Positions 21,438 to 30,104 of a stretch of DNA of 34,282 nucleotides are shown here, piece after piece; within the stretch, counting starts at the first letter, position 1; every line of letters starts with the position of its first letter. The notes beneath the pieces were generated by a model, which was given only the letters and a program-made list of their open reading frames with translations, searched no databases and was not told the DNA's origin. This DNA comes from a virus: the IMG/VR virus record IMGVR_UViG_3300033145_000551, positions 1 to 34,282 of that record; one strand, 5' to 3'. A program made the position numbers and the translations under genes.

Positions 21438-21841
21438 GTGTCATAGATTTTAATAATCGCACACACCCATGGCCACCACAGGGTCATGAAGTGGGCTTCA
21501 ATGACAAAAAACCTCGCTCGTCCCTACACCTACGATGCAGAGAACTACTGCGTCAAATGTACCCCACACAACCCATACTTGAGGAAGTACCTATCCCAGG
21601 CGTAGGTCTAACATGTGACTTTTACTTACCATTTCGTAAGGTTGTCATAGAATGTCATGGTGAGCAACACTATAAGTTTGTTCCATATTTTCATAATAGC
21701 CTACAGAACTATGCCAAATCTACTCAACGAGACCGACGCAAGATTGAGTGGTGTCACCTCAACAACTTGAGTATAGCAACCCTGCCATTTTCGGAGACCA
21801 ATAATGAGTGGCGAGAACGAATTGAAGAAGCCAACGATTGA
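21434..21841 (+). CDS. Small PD-(D/E)XK-like endonuclease (DUF559/Vsr-like)
   Basis: 135 residues. The motif C-D-F-Y-L-P (about residues 62-67), then KVVIECHGEQHY (about 70-81), matches the D...E-x-x-G-x-x-H-Y arrangement of DUF559- and Vsr-related nucleases. RDRRKIEWCHLNNLSI (about residues 100-115) is the usual R-D-x-x-K-x-x-x-C segment of that group. It is translationally coupled to the RecA-like gene, so a role in recombination or end processing is likely. The exact target is unknown. Confidence 0.7.
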   Translation: MSVIDFNNRTHPWPPQGHEVGFNDKKPRSSLHLRCRELLRQMYPTQPILEEVPIPGVGLTCDFYLPFRKVVIECHGEQHYKFVPYFHNSLQNYAKSTQRDRRKIEWCHLNNLSIATLPFSETNNEWRERIEEAND

Positions 21842-22307
21842 TGAACAGCGTGCCAAAGTAGAAGCACTGCTTCAACACTACCCTGCCAAGGTTGGCCTGG
21901 GCGTATTACAACCTGTCAATGAGGTTAACCGTTACCTAACTATAACCGTGGCGGAACAACGCAAATTAAGTGCTGAAGAATGTGGTGAAGCTTCTATTAT
22001 ATTGAATCAAGCCGCTACATATATTCAACTTGAAATGAATAGAATTAAAGCAGACATTGCTTGGTGTACCAATTATATTGATTGGTTAATCGCTAATACT
22101 ATCACACAATATGGTACACAATACACCCCGTTTGAATATCGAAGATTACTCGCCAGCAGAGATAACGACGTAGCTATGAAGTTATACGGTATTATAAATG
22201 ACGCAGAACTTCAGGCTAAGTGCTTGGAGTATTTGCCAAATCAACTGCGAGCGACAGCCATGTCATTTGCCGATTTACAACACACAAAGAGGAACCAACG
22301 AATATGA
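21804..22307 (+). CDS. Hypothetical helical phage protein
   Basis: 167 residues, overlapping the upstream gene by 38 bases. It is largely helical: NRYLTITVAEQRKLSAEECGEASII, then a long helix with IQLEMNRIKADIAWC, then later helices. I recognise the LSAEECGEA region as recurring in phage genomes close to recombination genes but cannot name it. The gene may work with the RecA-like protein or the helicase. Its stop overlaps the next start (ATGA). Confidence 0.7.
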   Translation: MSGENELKKPTIDEQRAKVEALLQHYPAKVGLGVLQPVNEVNRYLTITVAEQRKLSAEECGEASIILNQAATYIQLEMNRIKADIAWCTNYIDWLIANTITQYGTQYTPFEYRRLLASRDNDVAMKLYGIINDAELQAKCLEYLPNQLRATAMSFADLQHTKRNQRI

Positions 22308-23155
22308 GCACTATCAAAGAAGTATTTCGCGATGCCATCGCACATAGCAATTGGGATGACATATGTAGAGTCTACGAAGCCATCACTGGCGAACTGGCTC
22401 CCAGTCCTCCCATGGAGCCTTCACCAGGAACACTTGCTGATATACTAAATCAAAGCTTGGAAGAAGCCGACGAGCAATTAGACCCATACCCAGAGGAAGA
22501 CGATGTTCGAGGCATTCCCACACCACATGATGATACAACACCACCTGAGCCAGACGGGACTATCTCTGTACCTCCCATTCAAAGCAACGCGGATAACCAG
22601 GTGACATCAGATATTATATCTAAGTGTCACAAAGCGGTCGATGATTTATTAGACGATGTAACGTACACACCGCCTGAAGATACCGATACGGCTACGCCCC
22701 AACCCAACAGTGACACAGAAACGAACGAATTTCACATTGAACATGGCAACACGGCTCCGACTACCAATGAAGAGGGCGAACAACAATGTCGTAAAGAAGC
22801 CATGGTTATTCCTGAAGAACGCACAAACCGTTTTCGAGATAATGGCAAGGCGTATGCTGACGAAAAGGTAACCAATGACCCTAACAATCCAAAGCTAGGT
22901 ATTCAAATCATTAGACCACGCGGTAATCGCGATGACGAACTACTAGGGGCAGACACAGGCGGAACCATTGAAGCAACTTGTAGCTTATGTGGTGAAACTG
23001 CCAAAATTGCCACCAACTTGTCTCATGGATTTCATAAAAACCCAGAACACAATACTTATAAGTGTAATGCATGTAATACGCCCAACGGACGAAACAAGGC
23101 ACTGCGCAAGCAACGTCAAGATAATCAAGGCCCCCGGCGGGCACACAAGGGATAA
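22304..23155 (+). CDS. Acidic, mostly disordered protein with C-terminal zinc ribbon
   Basis: 283 residues from the ATG at 22304, after AAAGAGG. Residues 1-30 form a short helix. About 40-180 are strongly acidic, Pro/Thr/Asp-rich and likely disordered. The C-terminal 70 residues contain CSLCGET and YKCNAC, one zinc ribbon. A basic tail (KALRKQRQDNQGPRRAHKG) follows. The gene starts in an ATGA overlap and ends two bases before the helicase start. It may act as a helicase or ssDNA partner; this is inferred from position. Confidence 0.7.
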   Translation: MSTIKEVFRDAIAHSNWDDICRVYEAITGELAPSPPMEPSPGTLADILNQSLEEADEQLDPYPEEDDVRGIPTPHDDTTPPEPDGTISVPPIQSNADNQVTSDIISKCHKAVDDLLDDVTYTPPEDTDTATPQPNSDTETNEFHIEHGNTAPTTNEEGEQQCRKEAMVIPEERTNRFRDNGKAYADEKVTNDPNNPKLGIQIIRPRGNRDDELLGADTGGTIEATCSLCGETAKIATNLSHGFHKNPEHNTYKCNACNTPNGRNKALRKQRQDNQGPRRAHKG

Positions 23156-23156
23156 C

Positions 23157-24704
23157 ATGTCGTACGAAGAACATATGGCTGACCGTGCTGCTGAACGCGC
23201 TGTGCTAGTGGGACTATTTCAATATGGTGAAGATGCGTACTTGGATATAGCGGATTTCCTAGATGCAAGTAGTTTTACCGACTCGTTGAATCAAGCCATA
23301 TTCAAGTGCCTACATCATATGTATGAATCCAAAAACATAAAACGATTTGACCAAACATCTCTTATTGCATGTGCTCACGAACTAGGCTATGATAGTTTCT
23401 TTGATAAAGTTGCCGACATCAAACACGTGCGCAGTTTGATGGATGGTCGCGTATTGCTGGAAAACGTACGTACATGGGGAGCACAAGTTCGCAAACTCCA
23501 AGTTGGTCGTCTACTGCGTAACCAACTGCGTGAGGCAGCCATGACTCTGGAGGATATTAAGGGTACTGAATCCATAGAATCTATTTTAGGCATAGCAGAA
23601 AACGTCGTATTTGATTTCAGTAGTCTACTTCACACGGAAGAAACATCTACACCACAACGTATTGGTAAGGGACTACTGGATTATTTGGATGCCCTGGAGG
23701 CTAATCCTGTAGATATCGTAGGTATTAGTAGCGGAATGCGTTACTATGACCAGGCCATTGGTGGTGGTTTTCGTCGTAAAACCGTATCACTGATTGGCGC
23801 TAGACCCAAAATAGGAAAATCCATGTTAGCCGCCAACATAGGTCTGCACATTAGTAAAAACATTGATATCCCCGTCTTGTACTTGGATACCGAAATGGTC
23901 AAAACCGACCATTGGTCACGCTTACTACCCAATCTATGTTTTGACTTTGGCGCCCAGATAACTATCAGTGAGCTTGAAACCGGACAATACTCCAAAGATA
24001 GCTTTAAGCAAGGAAAGGTGCGTGAAGCAGCACATGTGTTGGCTGGCACTGCGGAACAAGCACCCGTCCCGTTCGATTATCTCAATGTGTCTGGTAAACC
24101 ATTTGAAGAAATCATCTCTATTATGCGGCGCTGGGTGACCAAAGAAGTAGGCTTTGACGAAGAAGGCAATCGTAATGATTGTCTTATCATTTATGATTAT
24201 CTCAAAATGATGAGTGGCGAAGGCTTAAATGACAGCATGAGAGAGTATCAAGTTCTGGGTTTTATGATGAGTGCCCTACACAACTTTGCCGTACGTCATG
24301 ATGCTCCCGTGCTTAGCTTTATACAACTAAACCGCGATGGAATTGACCGTGAATCCACAGATATTATTTCAGGAAGTGACCGTATATTGTGGCTAGTGAC
24401 CAACTTCACTATATATAAAGAAAAAACCCCTGAAGAAATAGCCGATATAGGACCACATGGCGGCAATCGTAAGCTAGTACCTATCAGTGCTCGACACGGC
24501 GAAGGCTTGGACCCCGGTGATTATATCAACGTACACTTTCAGGGGCGCTTTGGACGTATTCGTGAAGGTGAAACCAAACTCAATTTGAAACGTCGGGCCA
24601 GGGCTGCACATCCAGTTCAAAATGCGGACCACGTACCCTTTCAGGACGGGGACAATCATGACGCCAAGCAAGTACAGCCAAGCGGCGGTAAATCAGGTAA
24701 CTGA
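23157..24704 (+). CDS. Replicative DNA helicase, DnaB-like
   Basis: 515 residues from the ATG at 23157. The N-terminal region (ERAVLVGLFQYGEDAYLDIADFL) fits a DnaB N-domain. The C-terminal RecA-like core has Walker A GARPKIGKSM (about residues 218-227), then VLYLDTEM, then a DCLIIYDYLKMM Walker B-like strand and a C-terminal Q-L-N-R-D-G segment. It would unwind the fork ahead of the DnaE-type polymerase. It overlaps the primase gene by 47 bases, suggesting coupled helicase and primase expression. The C-terminal 40 residues are polar. Confidence 0.9.
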   Translation: MSYEEHMADRAAERAVLVGLFQYGEDAYLDIADFLDASSFTDSLNQAIFKCLHHMYESKNIKRFDQTSLIACAHELGYDSFFDKVADIKHVRSLMDGRVLLENVRTWGAQVRKLQVGRLLRNQLREAAMTLEDIKGTESIESILGIAENVVFDFSSLLHTEETSTPQRIGKGLLDYLDALEANPVDIVGISSGMRYYDQAIGGGFRRKTVSLIGARPKIGKSMLAANIGLHISKNIDIPVLYLDTEMVKTDHWSRLLPNLCFDFGAQITISELETGQYSKDSFKQGKVREAAHVLAGTAEQAPVPFDYLNVSGKPFEEIISIMRRWVTKEVGFDEEGNRNDCLIIYDYLKMMSGEGLNDSMREYQVLGFMMSALHNFAVRHDAPVLSFIQLNRDGIDRESTDIISGSDRILWLVTNFTIYKEKTPEEIADIGPHGGNRKLVPISARHGEGLDPGDYINVHFQGRFGRIREGETKLNLKRRARAAHPVQNADHVPFQDGDNHDAKQVQPSGGKSGN

Positions 24705-25800
24705 TGAATGTTGTGAGGTAATTGAAGACATGCTCACAGAGTTGCATGTAGACTTCACACGTAGTAATCGTCGTTTGTTTGGACCGTGTCCCGTACACGG
24801 TGGAGACAATCCGGGTGCCTGGAATCTTTATCCAGAGGGCGATGATGTTCGCGGCATTTGGTTTTGTCGTACGCATTATTGTCATGAAAGATGGAAAAAG
24901 ACACTGGTAGGCTTTGTTCACGCTTTGATTACCAATAATAACAAAAGACCATTACCATGGACGGCGGCTGTGGATTGGATGGTGGAGTTTTTAGGATATA
25001 AAGACCTACGTGAAGTCAAAACTCCTGACGCTGCTACGCTAGAACGACAACGATTTAATAACATGACTCGGCGTTTTAATATAACACGCACACAGGGCGA
25101 ACGAGTATGGAAGCCTCTGGTATACCGTAAAGCTGTAGACATACCATCACCGTATTATATCGCTAGGGGTTACCAGCCCAAGACACTAAAGCGTTATGAT
25201 GTAGGTGATGCGAGCCGTACTCAACGGTCAGTGGTTCCTATATACGATATGAAACACGAAACCATTGTAGGCATGACGGGACGCACTCACTGGCCACAAT
25301 GTCCCAAGTGTAAGTATTATCATCAACCAGAACAAGCATGTCCCACGCGCATCGTGGACCAAATCAATGCATGTAAATGGAAAAACTCTCCTGGATTTGA
25401 GGCCGCTCATTTTCTTTACAATCTCTGGTTTGCCCGTCAGCACATTATAGATAGCGGCGTCATTATATTAGTTGAAGGACCGGGAGATGTATGGAGGCTC
25501 GAAGAAGCTGAAATTAAAAACAGTGTAGCTATCTTTGGCACCGACATCACAGAAGCCCAACAGAGTCTAATTGATTCATCATGGGCAATGAACGTAGTGG
25601 TGTTAACAGACAACGACAAGGCTGGTCACAAAGCAGCACAAAGCATTAAGGATAAACTTAATCGTACACATCGTTTGTATTTTCCTCTATTTCTATCGTC
25701 TGTCAATGATATTGGAGACCTACAAACTGACCAAGTGACCGATGATATTGCACCGGTCTTAAAACAGATTCAGACTTTTAACGAGAAAATTGGAGTATAA
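24658..25800 (+). CDS. DnaG-like DNA primase
   Basis: Makes RNA primers for the replication fork. 380 residues. A CHC2-like zinc site is visible: C-P-V-H at about residues 43-46 and WFCRTHYC at about 65-72. The Toprim domain has VIILVEGPGDVWRLEEA (about residues 274-290) and VVVLTDNDKAGHKAAQ (about 315-330), carrying the acidic metal ligands (E and D-x-D). CPKCKYYHQPEQAC in between is an extra Cys cluster. The start lies inside the helicase gene, at an ATG 46 bases before its end. Lacks the C-terminal DnaB-binding domain of bacterial DnaG. Confidence 0.88.
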   Translation: MTPSKYSQAAVNQVTDECCEVIEDMLTELHVDFTRSNRRLFGPCPVHGGDNPGAWNLYPEGDDVRGIWFCRTHYCHERWKKTLVGFVHALITNNNKRPLPWTAAVDWMVEFLGYKDLREVKTPDAATLERQRFNNMTRRFNITRTQGERVWKPLVYRKAVDIPSPYYIARGYQPKTLKRYDVGDASRTQRSVVPIYDMKHETIVGMTGRTHWPQCPKCKYYHQPEQACPTRIVDQINACKWKNSPGFEAAHFLYNLWFARQHIIDSGVIILVEGPGDVWRLEEAEIKNSVAIFGTDITEAQQSLIDSSWAMNVVVLTDNDKAGHKAAQSIKDKLNRTHRLYFPLFLSSVNDIGDLQTDQVTDDIAPVLKQIQTFNEKIGV

Positions 25801-25801
25801 T

Positions 25802-26632
25802 ATGACCAAAATCCTAGGACTTTCAGGCAAGAAACAAAGTGGTAAAAACACCACTGCCAATTGGATTATCGGACAACAAATGTGTGCGGTAGACATGGTA
25901 TCATGGATAAAGATTGACGAACGAGGACGCCTGATAGTACCCACTGTGGTTAAAAAAGAACTTACAGAAGGTATCTTTGACCCACTAAGCCCTCAGCCCG
26001 AAGTACAAAATCTACTAGCACACTACGTATGGCCAGTTATCAAATTGTATTCCTTTGCTGATATTCTCAAACTATCAGCCATGGCTATTTTTGGTTTGAC
26101 ACACGAGCAAGTCAATGGTACCAATGAACAAAAGAACGAATCAACCAAGTTTCAATGGAAACAATTCAAGCGATTCATCTTGCCGAAAACACTTGAGAGT
26201 ATGAAAACTGTCATTGACTGGGATGCCTACATGACCAGTCGTCATATTCTTCAAACAATGGGTACTGATATCTTCCGCAGTATATACGGTAATGTGTGGG
26301 TAGACGCCTGTCTAAAGAATGTGAAAGATGATGGAGCCGAATTAGCAATCATTATTGACTGTCGTTTCCCCAATGAAGCTGATGGCATACACGCAGAAGG
26401 GGGTAAGGTCCTTAGATATCTACGTGCCCCGTTTGCAGGTCAAGATGAACACGTAAGTGAAACAGCCCTGGATGACTACGATAACTTTGATGACATCTGC
26501 GATAATCGTGAACTCAGCATTAAGCAACAGAACGAATACACTAACCGCTTATTACGTAAATGGGGATATGATACTTGGAAGTGGTTTGCCAGACACGACC
26601 CCGTTCTAAGCCACACACCCATTAAAGGTTAA
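25802..26632 (+). CDS. Deoxynucleoside monophosphate kinase, T4 gp1-like
   Basis: 276 residues from the ATG at 25802, after GGAG. The N-terminus K-I-L-G-L-S-G-K-K-Q-S-G-K-N-T has the P-loop GKKQSGKNT, as in T4 gp1. WKQFKRFILPKTL, then LQTMGTDIFR (about residues 156-165), then a later D-C-R-F-P-N-E motif are typical of phage dNMP kinases. The enzyme phosphorylates dTMP, dGMP and similar substrates to the diphosphate, linking ThyX to dNTP supply. It directly follows the primase gene. Confidence 0.9.
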   Translation: MTKILGLSGKKQSGKNTTANWIIGQQMCAVDMVSWIKIDERGRLIVPTVVKKELTEGIFDPLSPQPEVQNLLAHYVWPVIKLYSFADILKLSAMAIFGLTHEQVNGTNEQKNESTKFQWKQFKRFILPKTLESMKTVIDWDAYMTSRHILQTMGTDIFRSIYGNVWVDACLKNVKDDGAELAIIIDCRFPNEADGIHAEGGKVLRYLRAPFAGQDEHVSETALDDYDNFDDICDNRELSIKQQNEYTNRLLRKWGYDTWKWFARHDPVLSHTPIKG

Positions 26633-26635
26633 TCC

Positions 26636-26830
26636 ATGCGAAAAAAAACCAAAACCATCGCCATATGGCAATGTCAAGAATGTGGAGCTTTATATGCCAA
26701 ACAAATCTCCTGCTGGTGTTGTATTGACATGGAAGGTGTATATACTGGTAAATACAGTAGTTATCAAATTGTAAAACTTGGTGAGTTTACAGCCAACCAA
26801 ATTAAAAGCCTAAGACCGTATAGAAAGTAA
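26636..26830 (+). CDS. Small zinc-ribbon protein
   Basis: 64 residues. WQCQECGAL (about 11-19) and SCWCC (about 25-29) form a four-Cys site, suggesting one zinc. Lys-rich N-terminus and tyrosine-rich C-terminus. It starts 4 bases after the previous stop and ends 4 bases before the next start. Function unknown. Confidence 0.65.
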   Translation: MRKKTKTIAIWQCQECGALYAKQISCWCCIDMEGVYTGKYSSYQIVKLGEFTANQIKSLRPYRK

Positions 26831-26834
26831 CTAC

Positions 26835-27857
26835 ATGATAATTACTTACTTCAGGTCAAGCTCCTATAACTGTTGGGACATTTGCCCTCAACAGTATTTC
26901 TTGACTTACGTATTGGGTACGCCGTCACCCAGTGGAAAAAAAGCAGAGATGGGTACCATTCTACATAAGGTCATGGAAGGACTGGCTCATGGTAAAAAGT
27001 GCATCCAAGACGGCAATACCAAATTTGTGGATGATGTATTCGGTACTGTTTCGGTCAACGCAGATAGATTAGCCGACCCCCAATTCGTCGAATGGCTATT
27101 TGAAAAATCCTTTACCTATTATTCCTCTCCTGCTAAAAGTATTCACACATACACCCCTCGGGATAAGCGTGATATTTGGACCTGGTGTTGTGATGCACTC
27201 GAATTTCAAGACGGCATGTTTGACCCGCGCAAACGTCACGTCGTAGAAGCCGAACCACACTTTGACATTCCCATTAAAGAACCATGGGCTCAGTACGAGT
27301 ATACACTGCCTAGTGGCGAACAGTTAAGTGGACACCTACGTATCAAGGGTACCATTGACTTGGTCACTAGTGTTACCCCCGCCCATTATGAAGTCATTGA
27401 CTGGAAAAGCGGTGAATGTAAAAACTGGGCAACAGGTAAAGAGAAAGACTATGAAGACTTTTGTGTAGACCCACAGCTTCGGTTATACCATCTGGCACTA
27501 CATAAGCTGTACCCCAAAGTGAAATCATTCGCTATGACAATGAACTATGTTCGTACCAAGGGTCCATTTACTGTAGCGTATGATGATAGTGACGTACAGG
27601 CAACACTAAAAATGTTACGCACGCGCTTTGAACGCATTAAGGCCACCGTTCGTCCCAAGTTAAAATCCCTTAGTAACAAACACTGGTTTTGTAAACGTGT
27701 GTGTTGGTTTGGTAAGAATCCTCATTCTAAAGATGGGTCTAAAACTATGTGTCAATATATTGCAGAAAAGACCCGGCGTTGTGGAATAGAAGCTGTCATG
27801 CTTGATGAAACCGAGCCGGGTCATACTATTGGACATTATCATAACCCTGGGAGTTGA
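26835..27857 (+). CDS. RecB/Cas4-like PD-(D/E)XK nuclease
   Basis: 340 residues of the PD-(D/E)XK superfamily. Early elements: SSYNCWDICPQQYFLTYV (about 9-26) with a Cys near the start, then MGTILHKVMEG with the motif I His. GTIDLV (about residues 176-181) and YEVIDWKSG (about 190-198) carry the D and E/D-x-K triad. DPQLRLYHLAL (about 216-226) is the Q-x-x-x-Y motif. Several Cys near the C-terminus (FCKRVCW, then MCQYIAEKTRRC) are compatible with an Fe-S cluster as in Cas4/AddB. Role: ssDNA or end processing in recombination and repair. Confidence 0.88.
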   Translation: MIITYFRSSSYNCWDICPQQYFLTYVLGTPSPSGKKAEMGTILHKVMEGLAHGKKCIQDGNTKFVDDVFGTVSVNADRLADPQFVEWLFEKSFTYYSSPAKSIHTYTPRDKRDIWTWCCDALEFQDGMFDPRKRHVVEAEPHFDIPIKEPWAQYEYTLPSGEQLSGHLRIKGTIDLVTSVTPAHYEVIDWKSGECKNWATGKEKDYEDFCVDPQLRLYHLALHKLYPKVKSFAMTMNYVRTKGPFTVAYDDSDVQATLKMLRTRFERIKATVRPKLKSLSNKHWFCKRVCWFGKNPHSKDGSKTMCQYIAEKTRRCGIEAVMLDETEPGHTIGHYHNPGS

Positions 27858-27858
27858 T

Positions 27859-28335
27859 ATGCCTAAAGGTAAAAAAACCTGTCCATCATGTGAAAAAACC
27901 AATGGTTGTCGTACCAAAACATGTGAATGTGGACATGTATTTAACAGTAAAGCTAAGCAAGGAAAGAAATCATCAAAGGTCAAACAAGTTACCCATGCAC
28001 TTGGACTGAAATACATCCCAACTCCAGGTCTATGGGTATTCGATAGAGAACCAGGGATGCCAGCGGTTCACGCCCCTGACCAACTTCCGCCAGGGCCGTT
28101 AGACAATCAGACTATCTATGACCACTGTGCGTATAATGGTACTGGTGATTGTATGTTTGAATACATTCCTTCTCGGCGCATTGCGGACCCACAACTAAGA
28201 AAACTATGGAAGAAAGCTCACGATGCTATGCGTGAGACATGGGGATATTTGACAGATGGCCAAACTACCACGGAAACACGGTCGGAAAATACAGACCACG
28301 CCAGTAAACACACCGCAGACACCCCAGCGTGTTGA
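27859..28335 (+). CDS. Cys-rich zinc-ribbon protein
   Basis: 158 residues, one base after the preceding stop. CPSCEKTNGC and KTCECGHVF (residues about 8-27) form a compact zinc site. A basic Lys-rich segment follows, then a GLKYIPTPGLWVF strand and a Trp-containing C-terminal region, then a Thr-rich tail. No family recognised. The Thr-rich tail is read in the same stretch that opens the next gene (overlap 80 bases). Confidence 0.65.
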   Translation: MPKGKKTCPSCEKTNGCRTKTCECGHVFNSKAKQGKKSSKVKQVTHALGLKYIPTPGLWVFDREPGMPAVHAPDQLPPGPLDNQTIYDHCAYNGTGDCMFEYIPSRRIADPQLRKLWKKAHDAMRETWGYLTDGQTTTETRSENTDHASKHTADTPAC

Positions 28336-28552
28336 GATAAATCTTAACCGAAAGTTAATGACACATAGTATCGTTGCCCAATTACGCGACACCGCCAAGT
28401 CCAAGGGCATGTTAGCGGGTTCAGCCATTGTCGAACTACTGGATGAATACGACCGTATGCGCTACTTGATGGAAGGACTAGTAACTTCCTACGAACGGAA
28501 TGATGAGGTTAAAACACGTAAGGTAATTGAAGTATTAAGGATGCTGTTATGA
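28256..28552 (+). CDS. Hypothetical basic helical protein
   Basis: 98 residues starting at an ATG 80 bases inside the upstream gene. The N-terminal 25 residues are basic and Pro/Thr-rich. From about residue 35, a helical C-terminal part (THSIVAQLRDTAKSKG, then AIVELLDEYDRMRYLMEGLV) follows. No catalytic motif. The stop overlaps the next start (ATGA), so the two are probably translated together. Confidence 0.62.
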   Translation: MAKLPRKHGRKIQTTPVNTPQTPQRVEINLNRKLMTHSIVAQLRDTAKSKGMLAGSAIVELLDEYDRMRYLMEGLVTSYERNDEVKTRKVIEVLRMLL

Positions 28553-29001
28553 ACAGGGACACATTTGAAAAACTAGTCTGGGATGTCGTCAAGGACCAGC
28601 GAAATCAGACCATGGTGGTTGACAATTTCCACGCCTATGGTATAATAAAGAACAGGGTAGACTCCTTTTGGGAGCAGGTGCGCTTACTACAGCCCGATGA
28701 TGACCAACTGATGATATTGGGTGGACTCGTAGCCATTGCAGCTTATGCTCAATTAGCTGCGGAAAACCTGGCATTAGCACCCGAACAATTGGGATATGAC
28801 GACCGACACGAGGCCGCTGAACAGGATGCCATAGAAGCCGGTGGGGTGTTTCACCGATTGATTAGCACTATCAATCAATCAAAACAACCTGTTCGGTCTT
28901 TACAAAAAGGAACTCCAAGGTTTGCTTTTGAATTTAACGCAGACCAATTGTATGCTTGGATAGCTCAGGCACATGATATAAGTCAAGAGGAATTAGCATG
29001 A
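28549..29001 (+). CDS. Conserved helical phage protein
   Basis: 150 residues, ATGA-coupled both up- and downstream. Mostly helical: MNRDTFEKLVWDVVKDQR, then SFWEQVRLL, then MILGGLVAIAAYAQLAAENLAL (hydrophobic but not clearly a membrane segment), then a charged helix and a C-terminal helix. I recognise the overall pattern as a phage protein of unknown function. An internal promoter (28619) lies within it. Confidence 0.68.
   Translation: MNRDTFEKLVWDVVKDQRNQTMVVDNFHAYGIIKNRVDSFWEQVRLLQPDDDQLMILGGLVAIAAYAQLAAENLALAPEQLGYDDRHEAAEQDAIEAGGVFHRLISTINQSKQPVRSLQKGTPRFAFEFNADQLYAWIAQAHDISQEELA
28619..28646 (+). promoter_or_regulatory. Sigma-70-type promoter inside gene 28549-29001
   Basis: TTGACA (28619-28624), 16-base spacer, TATAAT (28641-28646), preceded by TGG (an extended -10). 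The context GGTTGACAATT is shared with 6114 and 16779. It could supply transcripts to the endonuclease and the polymerase gene that follow. Confidence 0.5.
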
Positions 29002-30104
29002 GCGAATATGTAGGAACACTAAGCAAAGAAGGTGGCGTGGACATTAACATGGAGCCATGGAGTCATATCAAGGGCGTTTATGAAATTCGTAATATGGTTA
29101 ATGGTTGGTGTTATGTGGGGGGTTGTAACCGTGCCAGTGGTGGAGTACGGACTAGAATACATGGCCATAGCAGTGGCCTAAATAATACTAACACTCAACA
29201 TGGTAAAGAATTTCTAGCAGACTGGCATCATGGACATAAATTTCAAGTAAGCTTGATGGCAGAGTACAAGATTGGAAGCATCATTCCGCTTACCACACTA
29301 GAAAAAAAACACTTGGATAAGTTGAGGTCAAATGGCATACCAACATACAATGTAAAGCCACCCAACGCAAGAAAAATTAGTTTTACAGATAAGGAAGCGC
29401 CGCAGGTTGAAGCAAAAATTCTATCAAATTGTACTGGTACTGATGACCCCAATAAATGTTGGTTATGGAATGGCAACATCGACAGCCGGGGTTATGGCAA
29501 AATGTGTCGTAAAGGCAAAAATTGTCTGGTACATCGCTTATTATATCAATTGAAACATCCTGATATAGATATCTCTGGATATCATATACGTCATGGAGAT
29601 AATTGTCCGAAACACTGCTGCAATCCAGCACACATGAAGAGGGGCGGTCATCAACAAAATGCCAATGATAGCGCTATAAAATATGAACTTAGGGGTCGTA
29701 CATACACGTGCTATGAGTTGTCGCAACTGGATGAGAGCCACAAAGACGTAACGCCAGAAATGATACGTATGCGTATACAAAACGGATATGATGTTTACCG
29801 TGCCATGACACAGGCTCCCGCTAGCAATGCTGGGAAAGCCCACTTATCACACGAACAGCAAGAACTTATAGTTCAACGACATAAAGACAAATGGACACTT
29901 AAACAAATTGGTACTCAAGTTGGTTGTCATCCGACAACCGTTAGTAGGATTCTACGCAATAGCAATATACATGAGAGCCAGCAAGCCCAAAAAAAACGAG
30001 GAATACAATGGTTACGTGAAAATCCACAAGCTACATATAACGAAACAAGGGAAACATTCGACATAAAGCGTCGCACATATAACAGATGGAAAAAACTCGT
30101 ATGA
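28998..30104 (+). CDS. GIY-YIG + HNH + helix-turn-helix endonuclease
   Basis: 368 residues with two different nuclease domains in one chain. The GIY-YIG domain: G26-V-Y28, then Y39-V-G41, R53 in RTRIHGH, E102 in TLEKK, N118 in TYNVK. The HNH domain: CWLWNG (154-159), GYG, L-V-H179-R, H-I-R-H199-G-D, C-x-N-P-A-H (208-212) and N221, as in His-Me finger HNH_3 enzymes. After it, a YELRGRTYTCYELSQL / TPEMIRMRI helix-turn-helix-like NUMOD segment (229-260) and a resolvase-type HTH (about 296-320). Probably a homing endonuclease; its stop overlaps the dnaE start by ATGA. Confidence 0.88.
   Translation: MSEYVGTLSKEGGVDINMEPWSHIKGVYEIRNMVNGWCYVGGCNRASGGVRTRIHGHSSGLNNTNTQHGKEFLADWHHGHKFQVSLMAEYKIGSIIPLTTLEKKHLDKLRSNGIPTYNVKPPNARKISFTDKEAPQVEAKILSNCTGTDDPNKCWLWNGNIDSRGYGKMCRKGKNCLVHRLLYQLKHPDIDISGYHIRHGDNCPKHCCNPAHMKRGGHQQNANDSAIKYELRGRTYTCYELSQLDESHKDVTPEMIRMRIQNGYDVYRAMTQAPASNAGKAHLSHEQQELIVQRHKDKWTLKQIGTQVGCHPTTVSRILRNSNIHESQQAQKKRGIQWLRENPQATYNETRETFDIKRRTYNRWKKLV

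Noticed and set aside
25796-25801. TATAAT directly before the dNMP kinase ATG
   Set aside because: No -35 hexamer at the right distance; it probably reflects the stop codon and leader.
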